A DNA stretch of 6,663 nucleotides from Chloroflexota bacterium (GCA_005880805.1 VBFZ01000013.1:7454-14116), one strand, 5' to 3'; shown: positions 1 through 6,357, counted from the first letter of the stretch. Notes: a model not told the origin generated them from the sequence alone. Translations and numbers: made by a program.

Positions 1-209
1 AGGTCGGCACCGTGCCAGTGAACCGACAGGTCAAGGCGCGCGCCGAGCACCTCCGCTATCGCCTCGAGTTCGACGAGGCTCAGGGTCCCCGATCCGCGCT
101 CGACCTCACCGACCAGACGCCGTGAGACGCGAGCCTTCGCCGCAACGTCCTGCTGTCTGAGGCGCCGCCGGATCCGAATTGCCCTCAGCGCGGCACCAAC
201 CCGCCTCAT
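1..209 (-). CDS. XRE-family helix-turn-helix transcriptional regulator (N-terminal part, cut by window edge)
   Basis: Reading the minus strand from an ATG at 209 gives 69 codons with no stop before the window edge, beginning MRRVGAALRAIRIRRRLRQQ. Residues about 5-62 match the five-helix Cro/C1 (XRE) DNA-binding fold: an ALRAIRIRRRLRQQDVA helix 1-2, a turn and recognition helix at about residues 25-37 (KARVSRRLVGEVERG), and a closing LVELEAIAEVLGARLDLSV segment. Such proteins bind short operator dyads as dimers, often in their own promoters. The C-terminal half is missing, so any effector or dimerisation domain is unseen. A GTG two codons upstream (at 215) is an alternative start. No convincing Shine-Dalgarno sequence precedes either codon. 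The gene is divergent from the thiolase cluster, so it could regulate that cluster, but this is inferred from position only. The fold is confident; the target is unknown. Confidence 0.85.
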   Translation of the reverse strand, partial: MRRVGAALRAIRIRRRLRQQDVAAKARVSRRLVGEVERGSGTLSLVELEAIAEVLGARLDLSVHWHGAD

Positions 210-240
210 GTCCACCGCCCGAGTCTGCCGCGGACCAATC

Positions 241-251
241 AACCGGCGGTT
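241..251. repeat. Short perfect palindrome in the divergent intergenic region, candidate operator
   Basis: AACCG-g-CGGTT is a perfect 5-bp dyad around one central base. It lies about 30 bp upstream of the XRE start and about 36 bp upstream of the thiolase -10-like box. Small symmetric sites of this kind are typical XRE operators, but one short palindrome in GC-rich DNA can arise by chance. Confidence 0.3.
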
Positions 252-262
252 ATCGGCCCGAG

Positions 263-285
263 ACCGGGGTGCGAAGGGGCCCGGT
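263..285. repeat. Inverted repeat just upstream of the thiolase -10 box, candidate operator
   Basis: ACCGGG (263-268) and CCCGGT (280-285) form a perfect 6-bp inverted repeat with an 11-base spacer. It covers the place where a -35 element for the following gene would lie and ends one base before the -10-like hexamer. A protein bound here would block or replace -35 contacts, which fits repression or activation by the divergent regulator. The GC-rich composition makes chance a real alternative. Confidence 0.3.
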
Positions 286-286
286 G

Positions 287-298
287 TAGACTCGAAAC
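287..298 (+). promoter_or_regulatory. Putative -10 box (TAGACT) of a leaderless thiolase transcript
   Basis: TAGACT at 287-292 fits the TAnnnT pattern of an extended or minimal sigma-70 -10 element. Six bases separate it from the GTG start at 299, which is where transcription would be expected to begin. No Shine-Dalgarno sequence lies between the box and the start codon. This spacing is the classic signature of a leaderless mRNA, which is common in high-GC bacteria such as actinobacteria. No recognisable -35 hexamer is present. The same TAGACT hexamer recurs ahead of the MMPL gene. Confidence 0.45.
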
Positions 299-1543
299 GT
301 GGATGGAAACGGCGATCGAAGCGGCCGTGTCTACCTCGTGTCGGCCGTCAGGACGCCGATCGGCAAGTTCGGAGGAGCGCTGTCCACGACGCCCGCGACC
401 GCCCTTGGTGGAGTGGCAATCCGGGCCGCCGTCGAGCGGTCCGGCCTCCCCGAAGGCACGCCGATCGACGACGTCCTCATGGGCCAGGTCCTCCAGGCCG
501 GCGTCGGTCAGGCGCCGGCACGCCAGGCGGCCCTCAAGGCCGGCCTTCCGGCAAGCACCAGCGCGACGACCATCAACCGCGTCTGCGGCTCGGGCCTGAA
601 GTCGATCATGCTCGCGGCGGCCGAGATCAAGGCGGGCGATGCCGAGGTCGTGGTCGCGGGCGGCATGGAAAGCATGAACCTGGCGCCGTACCTGCTGCCA
701 AACGCCCGCTTCGGCTACCGGCTCGGGGACGGCCAGCTCGTCGACTCGACCGTGCACGACGGCCTGTGGTGCTCGGTGGAGGAGTGCCACATGGGCACCC
801 ACGCGGAGCGGGTCGCGATCAAGGACCACGTGACCCGTGCGGAGCAGGACGCGTTTGCGCTGCAGTCGCATCAGCGGGCCGTCGCGGCCATCGACGACGG
901 CCGCTTCAAAGACGAGATCGTGCCCGTCGTCGCGCTGGACGCAAAGGGCCGCGAGACCACGGTCGACACGGACGAGGGGCCCCGCCCGGACACAACGCTC
1001 GAAGCGCTCGCACGCCTCAAGCCCGTCTTCGCGCTGCCCTCGGTCGAGTCGGGCGATCGCGGCGACGCGACCGAGGGCACCGTGACGGCCGGCAACGCAC
1101 CGGGCATCACCGACGGCGCGGCTGCGACCGTGGTCGTCAGCGAGCGGGCCGTCGAGCGCTTCGGCCTTCAGCCCCTGGCACGCGTCGTCGGATACGCCCA
1201 GGCGGAGGTCGAGCCGAAGTGGCTGTTCCTGGCTCCCGTGATGGGCGTCCGCCAGCTGCTCGATCGAGTGGAGCTTCCGATCGAGGCCTTCGACCTCATC
1301 GAGATCAACGAGGCCTTCGCCGCGCAGACGCTGGCCGACGGCAGGGAGCTCGGGTTCGACTGGGAGAAGGTCAACGTCAATGGCGGCGCGATCGCACTCG
1401 GACACCCCATCGGGGCGTCGGGAGCGCGCATCGTCGCGACGCTCCTCCACGAGCTCGAGCGACGCGAAGGGCGCTACGGCCTTGCGACGCTCTGCCTGGG
1501 CGGTGGCGGGTCGGTGGCGATGGCCTTCGAGCGCGTCGCCTGA
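299..1543 (+). CDS. Thiolase-family acetyl-CoA acyltransferase/acetyltransferase
   Basis: This 414-residue cytosolic thiolase either cleaves 3-oxoacyl-CoA with CoA or condenses two acetyl-CoA. All catalytic landmarks are present: the nucleophile Cys96 in NRVCGSG (93-99), GGMESM at 121-126, NEAF at 337-340, His369 in GHPIGASGAR (368-377), and the second catalytic Cys399 in TLCLGGGGS. The last motif ends GGGS where many thiolases have GGGMG or GGGQG. The length is slightly above the usual 390-400 residues because of about ten extra N-terminal residues before VYLVSAVRTPIG. The GTG start at 299 is chosen because it is the first in-frame start before the conserved N-terminal strand and sits at the predicted transcription start. 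It probably heads an operon with the aldehyde dehydrogenase 47 bp downstream. Sequence alone cannot separate a degradative (FadA-like) role from a biosynthetic (AtoB/PhaA-like) one. No other beta-oxidation gene is in view. Confidence 0.93.
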   Translation: MDGNGDRSGRVYLVSAVRTPIGKFGGALSTTPATALGGVAIRAAVERSGLPEGTPIDDVLMGQVLQAGVGQAPARQAALKAGLPASTSATTINRVCGSGLKSIMLAAAEIKAGDAEVVVAGGMESMNLAPYLLPNARFGYRLGDGQLVDSTVHDGLWCSVEECHMGTHAERVAIKDHVTRAEQDAFALQSHQRAVAAIDDGRFKDEIVPVVALDAKGRETTVDTDEGPRPDTTLEALARLKPVFALPSVESGDRGDATEGTVTAGNAPGITDGAAATVVVSERAVERFGLQPLARVVGYAQAEVEPKWLFLAPVMGVRQLLDRVELPIEAFDLIEINEAFAAQTLADGRELGFDWEKVNVNGGAIALGHPIGASGARIVATLLHELERREGRYGLATLCLGGGGSVAMAFERVA

Positions 1544-1590
1544 ACCGCGACCTCTGAGAGGACGCATCGCCACCACAGCCGGCCGATGAG

Positions 1591-3120
1591 ATGACCGAGA
1601 CCATCCAGACGACCACAACCGAGTCACGGCCCGAGGCCACCACCTACAACCTGTTCATTGCCGGTGAATGGGTTCCGTCGGAGTCGGGCCGCACGTTCGA
1701 GAGCCGGAACCCGGCCGATACGCGCGACCTGATCGGCCATTTCCAAAGCGGCACACCGGCAGACGTTGCGCGCGCGATCCGGGCCGCGGATGTCGCCGGC
1801 GGGCTCTGGCGGCGGACCCCTGCTCCCAAGCGCGGCGAGATCCTCTATCGCTTCGGTCAACTCATGGCCGAGCACAAGGAACGGCTCGCGCGGGCGATGA
1901 CGCGTGAGATGGGCAAGGTCCTCGAGGAGGCACGCGGCGATGTCCAGGAGGGCGTCGACATCGCCTTCCTGATGGCCGGCGAAGGCCGCCGCATGTTCGG
2001 CGACACGGTACCCAGCGAGCTGCCCGACAAGTGGGCGATGAGCATTCGCCAGCCACTTGGCGTCGCCGGGATCATCACGCCCTGGAACTTCCCGATCGCG
2101 ATCCCGTGCTGGAAGATGATGCCCGCCCTGGTCGCCGGCAACACGGTCGTGTTCAAGCCGGCGAGCGACACCCCGCACTGCGCCACCCTTCTGGTCGAGC
2201 TGATGGCCGAGGCCGGGTTCCCCGCAGGGACCGTCAACCTCGTCACCGGACCGGGCGCCGAGGTGGGCGATGCCCTCGTCGACGACCCCGACGTCCCGGT
2301 CATCTCGTTCACGGGCCACTCGTCGACCGGTAAGCGCATCGCGGAGCGCGCCAGCCGCCGGTTGAAGCGCGTCAGCCTCGAGCTCGGGGGCAAGAACGGC
2401 ATCGTGGTCCTTGCGGACGCGGATCTCGACCTCGCGACCGACGGGATCGTCTGGTCGGCATTCGGCACGACGGGCCAGCGCTGCACCGCCTGCAGCCGGG
2501 TGATCGTCGAGGAATCGGTGCTCGACGACCTGCTGGGCCGACTCGAACGGCGGGCGACCCGCCTCCGGCTGGGGGACGGCCTGCAGGCGACCACCGACGT
2601 TGGGCCCCTCATCAACGCTGAGGCCGTGGACAAGGTCGAGTCCTACATCGAGGTCGGCCGGCGCGAAGGCGCGCTCGTGACGGGCGGCCGACGGGCGACC
2701 GGCGACGGACTGGCGAACGGGCACTTTTTCGAGCCGTCGATCTTCACGCATGTCAAGCCGATGGATCGCATCGCCCAGGAGGAGATCTTCGGTCCCGTCC
2801 TATCGGTCATCCCCGTGGCCGACTATCCGAGCGCGGTCACGGCCCTGAACCAGACCCGCTACGGCCTCAGCTCCTCGATCTTCACGCGCGACGTGAACGC
2901 GGCCTTCCGCGCGATGCGTGACTTCGAGACGGGCATCGTGTACGTCAACGCGGGCACCATCGGCGCGGAGACGCACCTGCCGTTCGGCGGGACGAAGGAG
3001 ACCGGAAACGGCCACCGGGAGGCCGGTCATGCCGCGCTGGACACGTTCACCGAGTGGAAGTCGATCTACGTCGACTTCAGCGGCCGATTGCAGCGCGCCC
3101 AGATCGACAACCAGGGATAG
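1591..3120 (+). CDS. NAD(P)+-dependent aldehyde dehydrogenase
   Basis: This 509-residue member of the ALDH superfamily oxidises an aldehyde to its carboxylate through a thiohemiacetal intermediate. Visible elements, in order: oxyanion-hole Asn166 in TPWNFPIAIP, cofactor Lys189 in VVFKPASDTP, the Rossmann loop FTGHSSTG (240-247), general base Glu264 in LELGGKN, nucleophile Cys298 in GTTGQRCTA, EEIFGPVL (397-404) and HLPFGGTKETGNG (462-474). All catalytic residues are intact and the length is normal. Ser192 stands where NAD+-specific members such as ALDH2 carry Glu195, as in GabD-type enzymes, so NADP+ use is plausible. The GQRCTACSRV signature recalls semialdehyde dehydrogenases such as alpha-ketoglutarate semialdehyde dehydrogenase, but the substrate cannot be fixed. 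The ATG lacks a well-placed Shine-Dalgarno; a GAGAGGA at 1556-1562 is 28 bases away. Co-transcription with the thiolase (47 bp upstream) and Nudix gene (7 bp downstream) is likely. Confidence 0.93.
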   Translation: MTETIQTTTTESRPEATTYNLFIAGEWVPSESGRTFESRNPADTRDLIGHFQSGTPADVARAIRAADVAGGLWRRTPAPKRGEILYRFGQLMAEHKERLARAMTREMGKVLEEARGDVQEGVDIAFLMAGEGRRMFGDTVPSELPDKWAMSIRQPLGVAGIITPWNFPIAIPCWKMMPALVAGNTVVFKPASDTPHCATLLVELMAEAGFPAGTVNLVTGPGAEVGDALVDDPDVPVISFTGHSSTGKRIAERASRRLKRVSLELGGKNGIVVLADADLDLATDGIVWSAFGTTGQRCTACSRVIVEESVLDDLLGRLERRATRLRLGDGLQATTDVGPLINAEAVDKVESYIEVGRREGALVTGGRRATGDGLANGHFFEPSIFTHVKPMDRIAQEEIFGPVLSVIPVADYPSAVTALNQTRYGLSSSIFTRDVNAAFRAMRDFETGIVYVNAGTIGAETHLPFGGTKETGNGHREAGHAALDTFTEWKSIYVDFSGRLQRAQIDNQG

Positions 3121-3127
3121 ACCCTGA

Positions 3128-3607
3128 GTGGCGAAACGCAGTGCCGGACTTCTTCTCTATCGGAAGCGAGGCGAGGGGATCGAGGTCCTGCTCGTCCATC
3201 CGGGCGGCCCGTTCTGGGCCGACAGGGATGCCGGTTCCTGGAGCGTGCCGAAGGGAGAGGTCGAGATCGGCGAAGAGGCCTTGGCCGTCGCCCGCCGCGA
3301 GTTCGAGGAGGAGACCGGCCACTCGCCGCCGGCCGGGGAGCCGATCGATCTCGGGGAGATCCGCCAGGCCTCGGGCAAGGTCGTTCACGCGTGGGCGGTC
3401 GAGGGCGACCTCGATCCAGCAAGGGTAACCAGCAACACATTCATGATGGAGTGGCCCCCTCGCTCGGGGCGCCAGCAGGAGTTTCCCGAGGTCGACCGGG
3501 CGCAGTGGTTCGAACCCGACGACGCCCGCCGACGTATGAACAGCGCCCAGGCCGAGCTCGTCGACCGCCTGCTGGCTCGACTCCCGGAAGCCCGTGTCGC
3601 GCCGTGA
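3128..3607 (+). CDS. Nudix hydrolase
   Basis: This 159-residue single-domain Nudix protein hydrolyses a nucleoside diphosphate linked to another moiety, using Mg2+ or Mn2+. The Nudix box spans residues 43-65 and fits the consensus: Gly43, Glu49, Arg57-Glu58, Glu61-Glu62 and Gly64 are all in register. The final hydrophobic position is His65. Upstream, SAGLLLYRKRG and VLLVHPGGPFW form the first strands; the C-terminal helix (SAQAELVDRLLARL) is typical of MutT-like proteins. The substrate is unknown; (di)nucleoside polyphosphates, dNTPs and ADP-ribose are all possible. The GTG start lies 7 bases past the aldehyde dehydrogenase stop, with AGGGA at 3113-3117 (inside the end of that gene) as a Shine-Dalgarno at 10-base spacing. 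This points to translation from a shared mRNA. A metabolic link with the two upstream enzymes is not shown by the sequence. Confidence 0.92.
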   Translation: MAKRSAGLLLYRKRGEGIEVLLVHPGGPFWADRDAGSWSVPKGEVEIGEEALAVARREFEEETGHSPPAGEPIDLGEIRQASGKVVHAWAVEGDLDPARVTSNTFMMEWPPRSGRQQEFPEVDRAQWFEPDDARRRMNSAQAELVDRLLARLPEARVAP

Positions 3608-3618
3608 ACGCCCTCGAA

Positions 3619-3638
3619 ACCGTCTCGGAACGGTCCGA
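3619..3638. repeat. Two overlapping short inverted repeats after the Nudix gene
   Basis: ACCGT (3619-3623) pairs with ACGGT (3630-3634) around a 6-base loop. TCGGA (3625-3629) pairs with TCCGA (3634-3638) around a 4-base loop. The two cannot form together. They lie 12-31 bases past the Nudix stop and where the -35 region of the next promoter would fall. A weak terminator is possible but there is no T-tract; an operator for the MMPL gene is the alternative. Five-base stems are close to chance level here. Confidence 0.25.
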
Positions 3639-3651
3639 ACACATCGACGGG

Positions 3652-3657
3652 TAGACT
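3652..3657 (+). promoter_or_regulatory. Putative -10 box (TAGACT) of the MMPL transporter gene
   Basis: TAGACT lies 48 bases before the ATG at 3706 and is identical to the hexamer ahead of the thiolase. It would start transcription near 3664, giving a leader of about 42 bases that includes the Shine-Dalgarno run. No clear -35 hexamer is visible. A separate promoter would uncouple the transporter from the upstream enzyme genes. Confidence 0.4.
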
Positions 3658-3681
3658 TGCCTGTCTGGCCGGGAGACGGTC

Positions 3682-3695
3682 GGAGGAGAAGGGGG
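3682..3695 (+). promoter_or_regulatory. Purine-rich ribosome binding site of the MMPL gene
   Basis: GGAGGAGAAGGGGG is a long purine run in which AAGGGGG ends 10 bases before the ATG and GGAGGAG ends 17 bases before it. It is the strongest Shine-Dalgarno-like sequence in the window and supports 3706 as the start. It contrasts with the absence of any such site at the thiolase. Confidence 0.65.
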
Positions 3696-3705
3696 ACACG
3701 AGCTG

Positions 3706-6198
3706 ATGACGTCGCCTGACCACCCGGGTGGTGGCCCGCCATGGACGGTGCGCGTCGCGATGTGGAGCGCGCGCCACCGCTGGCCTGTGTTCGCCGCCTG
3801 GTTCCTCGCCACGATCGGGCTGTTCGTCGCGAGCCTGGCGATGGGCGGCACCAACACGCAGAACGCGGTCTCAAATGATGACCGCGCGAAGTACGAGGCC
3901 GCCCACGCCTACGACGTTTTCAACGCCGGCGGCACCAAGGACCCGGCCGAGTTCTTCTACCTCGTCATCTCGAGCAATTCGGGCACGCTCGACGACAGCG
4001 CCGTCGCGGCCTCGGTCCAGCGCGTCGTCGCCTCCATGGCGGACGTCAAGGCCGCCGTGGGCGGCCAGCAGGTTGCGACCTTCAGCGACATCGTCAACCC
4101 GTTGCAGGCCGGCCCGCAGTCGGGCCTCATCTCGCCGGACAAGACAAGCGTCCGCGTCGTGGCCCACATCAAGGGCGAGGGCCAGACGGTCGAGGACAAG
4201 CTCGCACCCGTGCCGGCTTTCGTCGCGCAGGCACGTGCCGACAACCCGGGCCTCACGGTCTACGCGCTCAGCAACACGCTTGCCAACGACGAGATCAGCA
4301 CGGTCATCACCGAGGACCTCGATGGGTCGCTGCGGCTGACCATCCCGCTCACGTTCCTGATCCTTCTCGTAGCGTTCGGAGCGGTGGTCGCGGCGGCGGT
4401 GCCGCTCGTCCTGGCGATCACGTCGCTCCTCGCCGCATTCGGTTTCCTGGGCATCTACAGCCAGGTCGTCTCGCCGGTCAGCCCATACGCCACCCAGCTG
4501 GTGGTGCTGATCGGCCTCGCGGTCGCCGTCGACTACTCGCTGTTCATGGTCACCCGCTACCGGACGGAGCGGCATCGGCGCGGCTATGACTCACACCGCT
4601 TCTACTCGCGCGCCGTCTATCTGCGCCGCGTGGCCCTGACGCTCCTCGCCGCGGTCGCCATCGTCGGCGGTGCGGTCGCCGGCGGTCCGCTGGTGGCGAT
4701 CGGCACGGCGATCGCGCTCGGCATCGTGATCTGGGCACTGTGGCGCCTCATGGAGCGCGGCGACCCGACCCAGAAGCTCCAGGCGATCGAAATCGCAAGC
4801 GGGACGGCGGGCCGGGCTGTCTTCTTCAGCGGCCTGGCGGTCATGATCTCGATCGCCGGCCTGCTCGTCCTCGACGACCCGTTCTTCCGATCGATGGCGA
4901 TCGGCACGATCGCCGTCGTCCTCATCTCGGTCATCGGCAGCCTGACGTTCCTGCCAGCGACGCTCGCGATCCTGGGCAACGGCGTGAATGCCGGACAGCT
5001 CGCGATCCCGTTCCAGGCCCTCGGCCTCACCCCGCTCGTCCGCCTGCTCGACCGCAATCGCGACGAAGGCAGCGGCGTCTGGAGCGCGCTCACGCGGCGC
5101 GTGATGTCGAGGCCGTTGATTTCGGCCGCCGTCGTCGTCCTCTTGCTCCTGGCGATGGCCACGCCGTTCACCCGACTGCACGTCGGCTCGGGCGACCTCA
5201 CGAGCTTCCCGGACACGGTCGACTCGGTGAAGGCGATCAACCTGATGAACGCCAAGTGGCCGCAGGGCTCAACCCTGCCGCTGGTCGCGATCGTCACCAG
5301 GGCAGACGAACCGGCAACGAAAGCGCTGATGGACGCCTTATCGGCGAAGGTGCTCGCCATCCATGGCGTCAGCGGCCCCGTGACGACCGACCTCTCCAAG
5401 GACGGCAAGGTCGCCGCCCTCAACTACACGCTGGCCGGCGGCCTCAACGACTACGCGAACTGGGACATCGTGAGGCTCGTCCGGTCCACGGTTGTGCCGG
5501 CCGTCTTTACGCCCGCGACCGGGGTGCAGGCGTACATCACCGGTGACGCCGCGTTCGCTCTGGACCAGACCGACTTCTACGCGAAGGCGCTGCCGCAGAT
5601 CTTCGTCTTTGTCCTCGGCCTGAGCTTCCTGCTCCTGCTCGTCGCCTTCCGGTCGATCGTGATCCCGATCAAGGCGATCATCCTGAACCTGCTTTCGACG
5701 AGCGCCGCCTACGGCCTCCTCGTGCTGGTCTTCCAGGAGGGCTGGCTGAAGGACGTCATCGGCTTCAAGCCGGGCGTGATCGAGTCGTTCGTGCCGCTGT
5801 TCATCTTTACGATCCTGTTCGGCCTCTCGATGGACTACCACGTCTTCATTCTGGCCCGCATCAAGGAAGCACGCGACCGGGGCCTCAACACGAACGCGGC
5901 AGTGGCGAAGGGCATCTCGATCACGTCGGGGACCATTACCAGCGCGGCGGCGATCATGGTCGTGGTATTCGGCGTGTTCGTGACGCTGAAGACTTCGGTG
6001 ATCCAGCAGCTCGGCTTCGGGCTGGCGATCGCGGTTCTGCTCGACGCGACCGTGGTGCGCAGCATCCTGCTGCCGGCCACGATGCGGCTCCTCGGGGAGT
6101 GGAACTGGTGGCTGCCAGGCTTCCTGCGCTGGTTGCCGCAGGTCACGATCGAGGCGCCCGAGACCGAATCCGTAGAGGGTGCGCCGGCCACAGCCTGA
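3706..6198 (+). CDS. MMPL/RND-family transporter with an extra TM hairpin after TM4
   Basis: This 830-residue inner-membrane protein has the two-repeat MMPL architecture. TM1 is at about 26-46, an external domain at 47-210, TM2-TM6 at about 211-424, TM7 at 470-487, a second external domain at 488-629, and TM8-TM12 at about 630-790. The proton-relay Asp-Tyr pairs are intact: Asp276-Tyr277 in VDYSLF (TM4) and Asp710-Tyr711 in MDYHVF (TM10), matching those known from MmpL3. Such proteins use the proton gradient to export lipids, siderophores or hydrophobic compounds; the cargo here is unknown. Residues about 294-355 form an insertion between the TRYRTER end of TM4 and the QKLQAIEIASGTAGRAVFFSG stretch leading into TM5. 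The insertion adds two hydrophobic segments (about 308-327 and 329-346), for 14 predicted spans. The gene has its own strong ribosome binding site and a probable promoter, and it shows no frameshift or truncation. Confidence 0.93.
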   Translation: MTSPDHPGGGPPWTVRVAMWSARHRWPVFAAWFLATIGLFVASLAMGGTNTQNAVSNDDRAKYEAAHAYDVFNAGGTKDPAEFFYLVISSNSGTLDDSAVAASVQRVVASMADVKAAVGGQQVATFSDIVNPLQAGPQSGLISPDKTSVRVVAHIKGEGQTVEDKLAPVPAFVAQARADNPGLTVYALSNTLANDEISTVITEDLDGSLRLTIPLTFLILLVAFGAVVAAAVPLVLAITSLLAAFGFLGIYSQVVSPVSPYATQLVVLIGLAVAVDYSLFMVTRYRTERHRRGYDSHRFYSRAVYLRRVALTLLAAVAIVGGAVAGGPLVAIGTAIALGIVIWALWRLMERGDPTQKLQAIEIASGTAGRAVFFSGLAVMISIAGLLVLDDPFFRSMAIGTIAVVLISVIGSLTFLPATLAILGNGVNAGQLAIPFQALGLTPLVRLLDRNRDEGSGVWSALTRRVMSRPLISAAVVVLLLLAMATPFTRLHVGSGDLTSFPDTVDSVKAINLMNAKWPQGSTLPLVAIVTRADEPATKALMDALSAKVLAIHGVSGPVTTDLSKDGKVAALNYTLAGGLNDYANWDIVRLVRSTVVPAVFTPATGVQAYITGDAAFALDQTDFYAKALPQIFVFVLGLSFLLLLVAFRSIVIPIKAIILNLLSTSAAYGLLVLVFQEGWLKDVIGFKPGVIESFVPLFIFTILFGLSMDYHVFILARIKEARDRGLNTNAAVAKGISITSGTITSAAAIMVVVFGVFVTLKTSVIQQLGFGLAIAVLLDATVVRSILLPATMRLLGEWNWWLPGFLRWLPQVTIEAPETESVEGAPATA
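4585..4770 (+). other. Insertion encoding two extra hydrophobic segments in the MMPL transporter
   Basis: Codons for residues about 294-355. The stretch begins with basic, aromatic residues (YDSHRFYSRAVYLRR), then two hydrophobic segments separated by GGP, and ends WRLMERGDPT. In familiar MMPL proteins the TRYRxER end of TM4 is followed within about ten residues by the AIxxASxTAGRAVFFSG segment. An even number of added spans with basic residues at both ends keeps the topology of the remainder. Codon use is like the rest of the gene and the reading frame is continuous, so an assembly error is unlikely. Confidence 0.65.
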
Positions 6199-6212
6199 GG
6201 TCACAGCCTCCA

Positions 6213-6230
6213 GGCAGGAACCGCCCTGCC
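6213..6230 (+). terminator. Hairpin after the MMPL gene, possible terminator
   Basis: GGCAGG (6213-6218) and CCTGCC (6225-6230) form a perfect 6-bp stem with a 6-base loop, 14 bases past the MMPL stop codon. No T-tract follows, as is often so in high-GC genomes, so intrinsic termination is only possible, not shown. Confidence 0.35.
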
Positions 6231-6241
6231 GTCAAGCACGA

Positions 6242-6262
6242 CGGGTGGCGGCGCATCACCCG
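6242..6262 (+). terminator. Second hairpin after the MMPL gene, possible terminator
   Basis: CGGGTG (6242-6247) and CACCCG (6257-6262) form a perfect 6-bp stem around a 9-base loop, 11 bases after the first hairpin. Two tandem GC-rich hairpins between a stop codon and the next promoter-like box suggest a termination region. A T-tract is again absent. Confidence 0.35.
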
Positions 6263-6294
6263 CTGCGGATGAGGCGAGCCAACTCAGCTTCGAC

Positions 6295-6300
6295 TAGGGT
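6295..6300 (+). promoter_or_regulatory. Putative -10 box (TAGGGT) of the amino acid permease gene
   Basis: TAGGGT fits TAnnnT and would start transcription near 6307, giving a leader of about 56 bases. No clear -35 is seen. Its place after the tandem hairpins and before the structured leader is what makes it plausible. Confidence 0.3.
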
Positions 6301-6305
6301 GCGGG

Positions 6306-6347
6306 CCGGACGGGCGTCCGGTCAGCTCGAAGAGATTTCGCCCGTCC
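6306..6347 (+). promoter_or_regulatory. Leader of the permease gene with two mutually exclusive hairpins
   Basis: A short hairpin pairs CCGGAC (6306-6311) with GTCCGG (6316-6321) around a 4-base loop. A longer one pairs GGACGGGCG (6308-6316) with CGCCCGTCC (6339-6347) around a 22-base loop. They share bases 6308-6311 and cannot coexist. The second arm ends 5 bases before the GAGGA Shine-Dalgarno at 6353-6357. Whether this is a regulatory switch, a protein operator or chance in GC-rich sequence is open; it matches no riboswitch class that I recognise. Confidence 0.35.
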
Positions 6348-6352
6348 CCGCC

Positions 6353-6357
6353 GAGGA
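6353..6357 (+). promoter_or_regulatory. Ribosome binding site of the permease gene
   Basis: GAGGA with 5 bases to the ATG at 6363. It fixes the start codon. GGAC at 6355-6358 could also pair with GTCC at 6344-6347, which would partly hide the site. Confidence 0.6.

Noticed and set aside
208..1557. Plus-strand 449-codon open frame overlapping the thiolase gene
   Set aside because: It is a shifted-frame shadow of the thiolase. Its translation is dominated by Arg, Gly, Pro and Ala with no domain, while the 299-1543 frame has every thiolase motif.
1551..1561. CCTC-TGA-GAGG mini-hairpin after the thiolase stop as a terminator
   Set aside because: A four-base stem with a three-base loop and no T-tract is too weak, and the spacing favours read-through into the aldehyde dehydrogenase.
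239..1627. Minus-strand 462-codon open frame opposite the thiolase
   Set aside because: Long antisense frames are expected where third positions are GC-rich. The product is Arg/Asp/Val-rich and shows no recognisable fold.
1624..2751. Minus-strand 375-codon open frame opposite the aldehyde dehydrogenase
   Set aside because: It is an antisense composition artefact; the opposite strand encodes an intact ALDH with all catalytic residues.
3077..3874. Minus-strand 265-codon open frame across the Nudix gene and MMPL start
   Set aside because: It spans two real genes and the promoter gap on the other strand, is Arg/Ser/Pro-rich and has no domain signature.
5338..6204. Minus-strand 288-codon open frame opposite the MMPL C-terminal half
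   Set aside because: The charged, Asp/Arg/His/Gln-rich translation is the mirror of hydrophobic TM codons, not a plausible protein.
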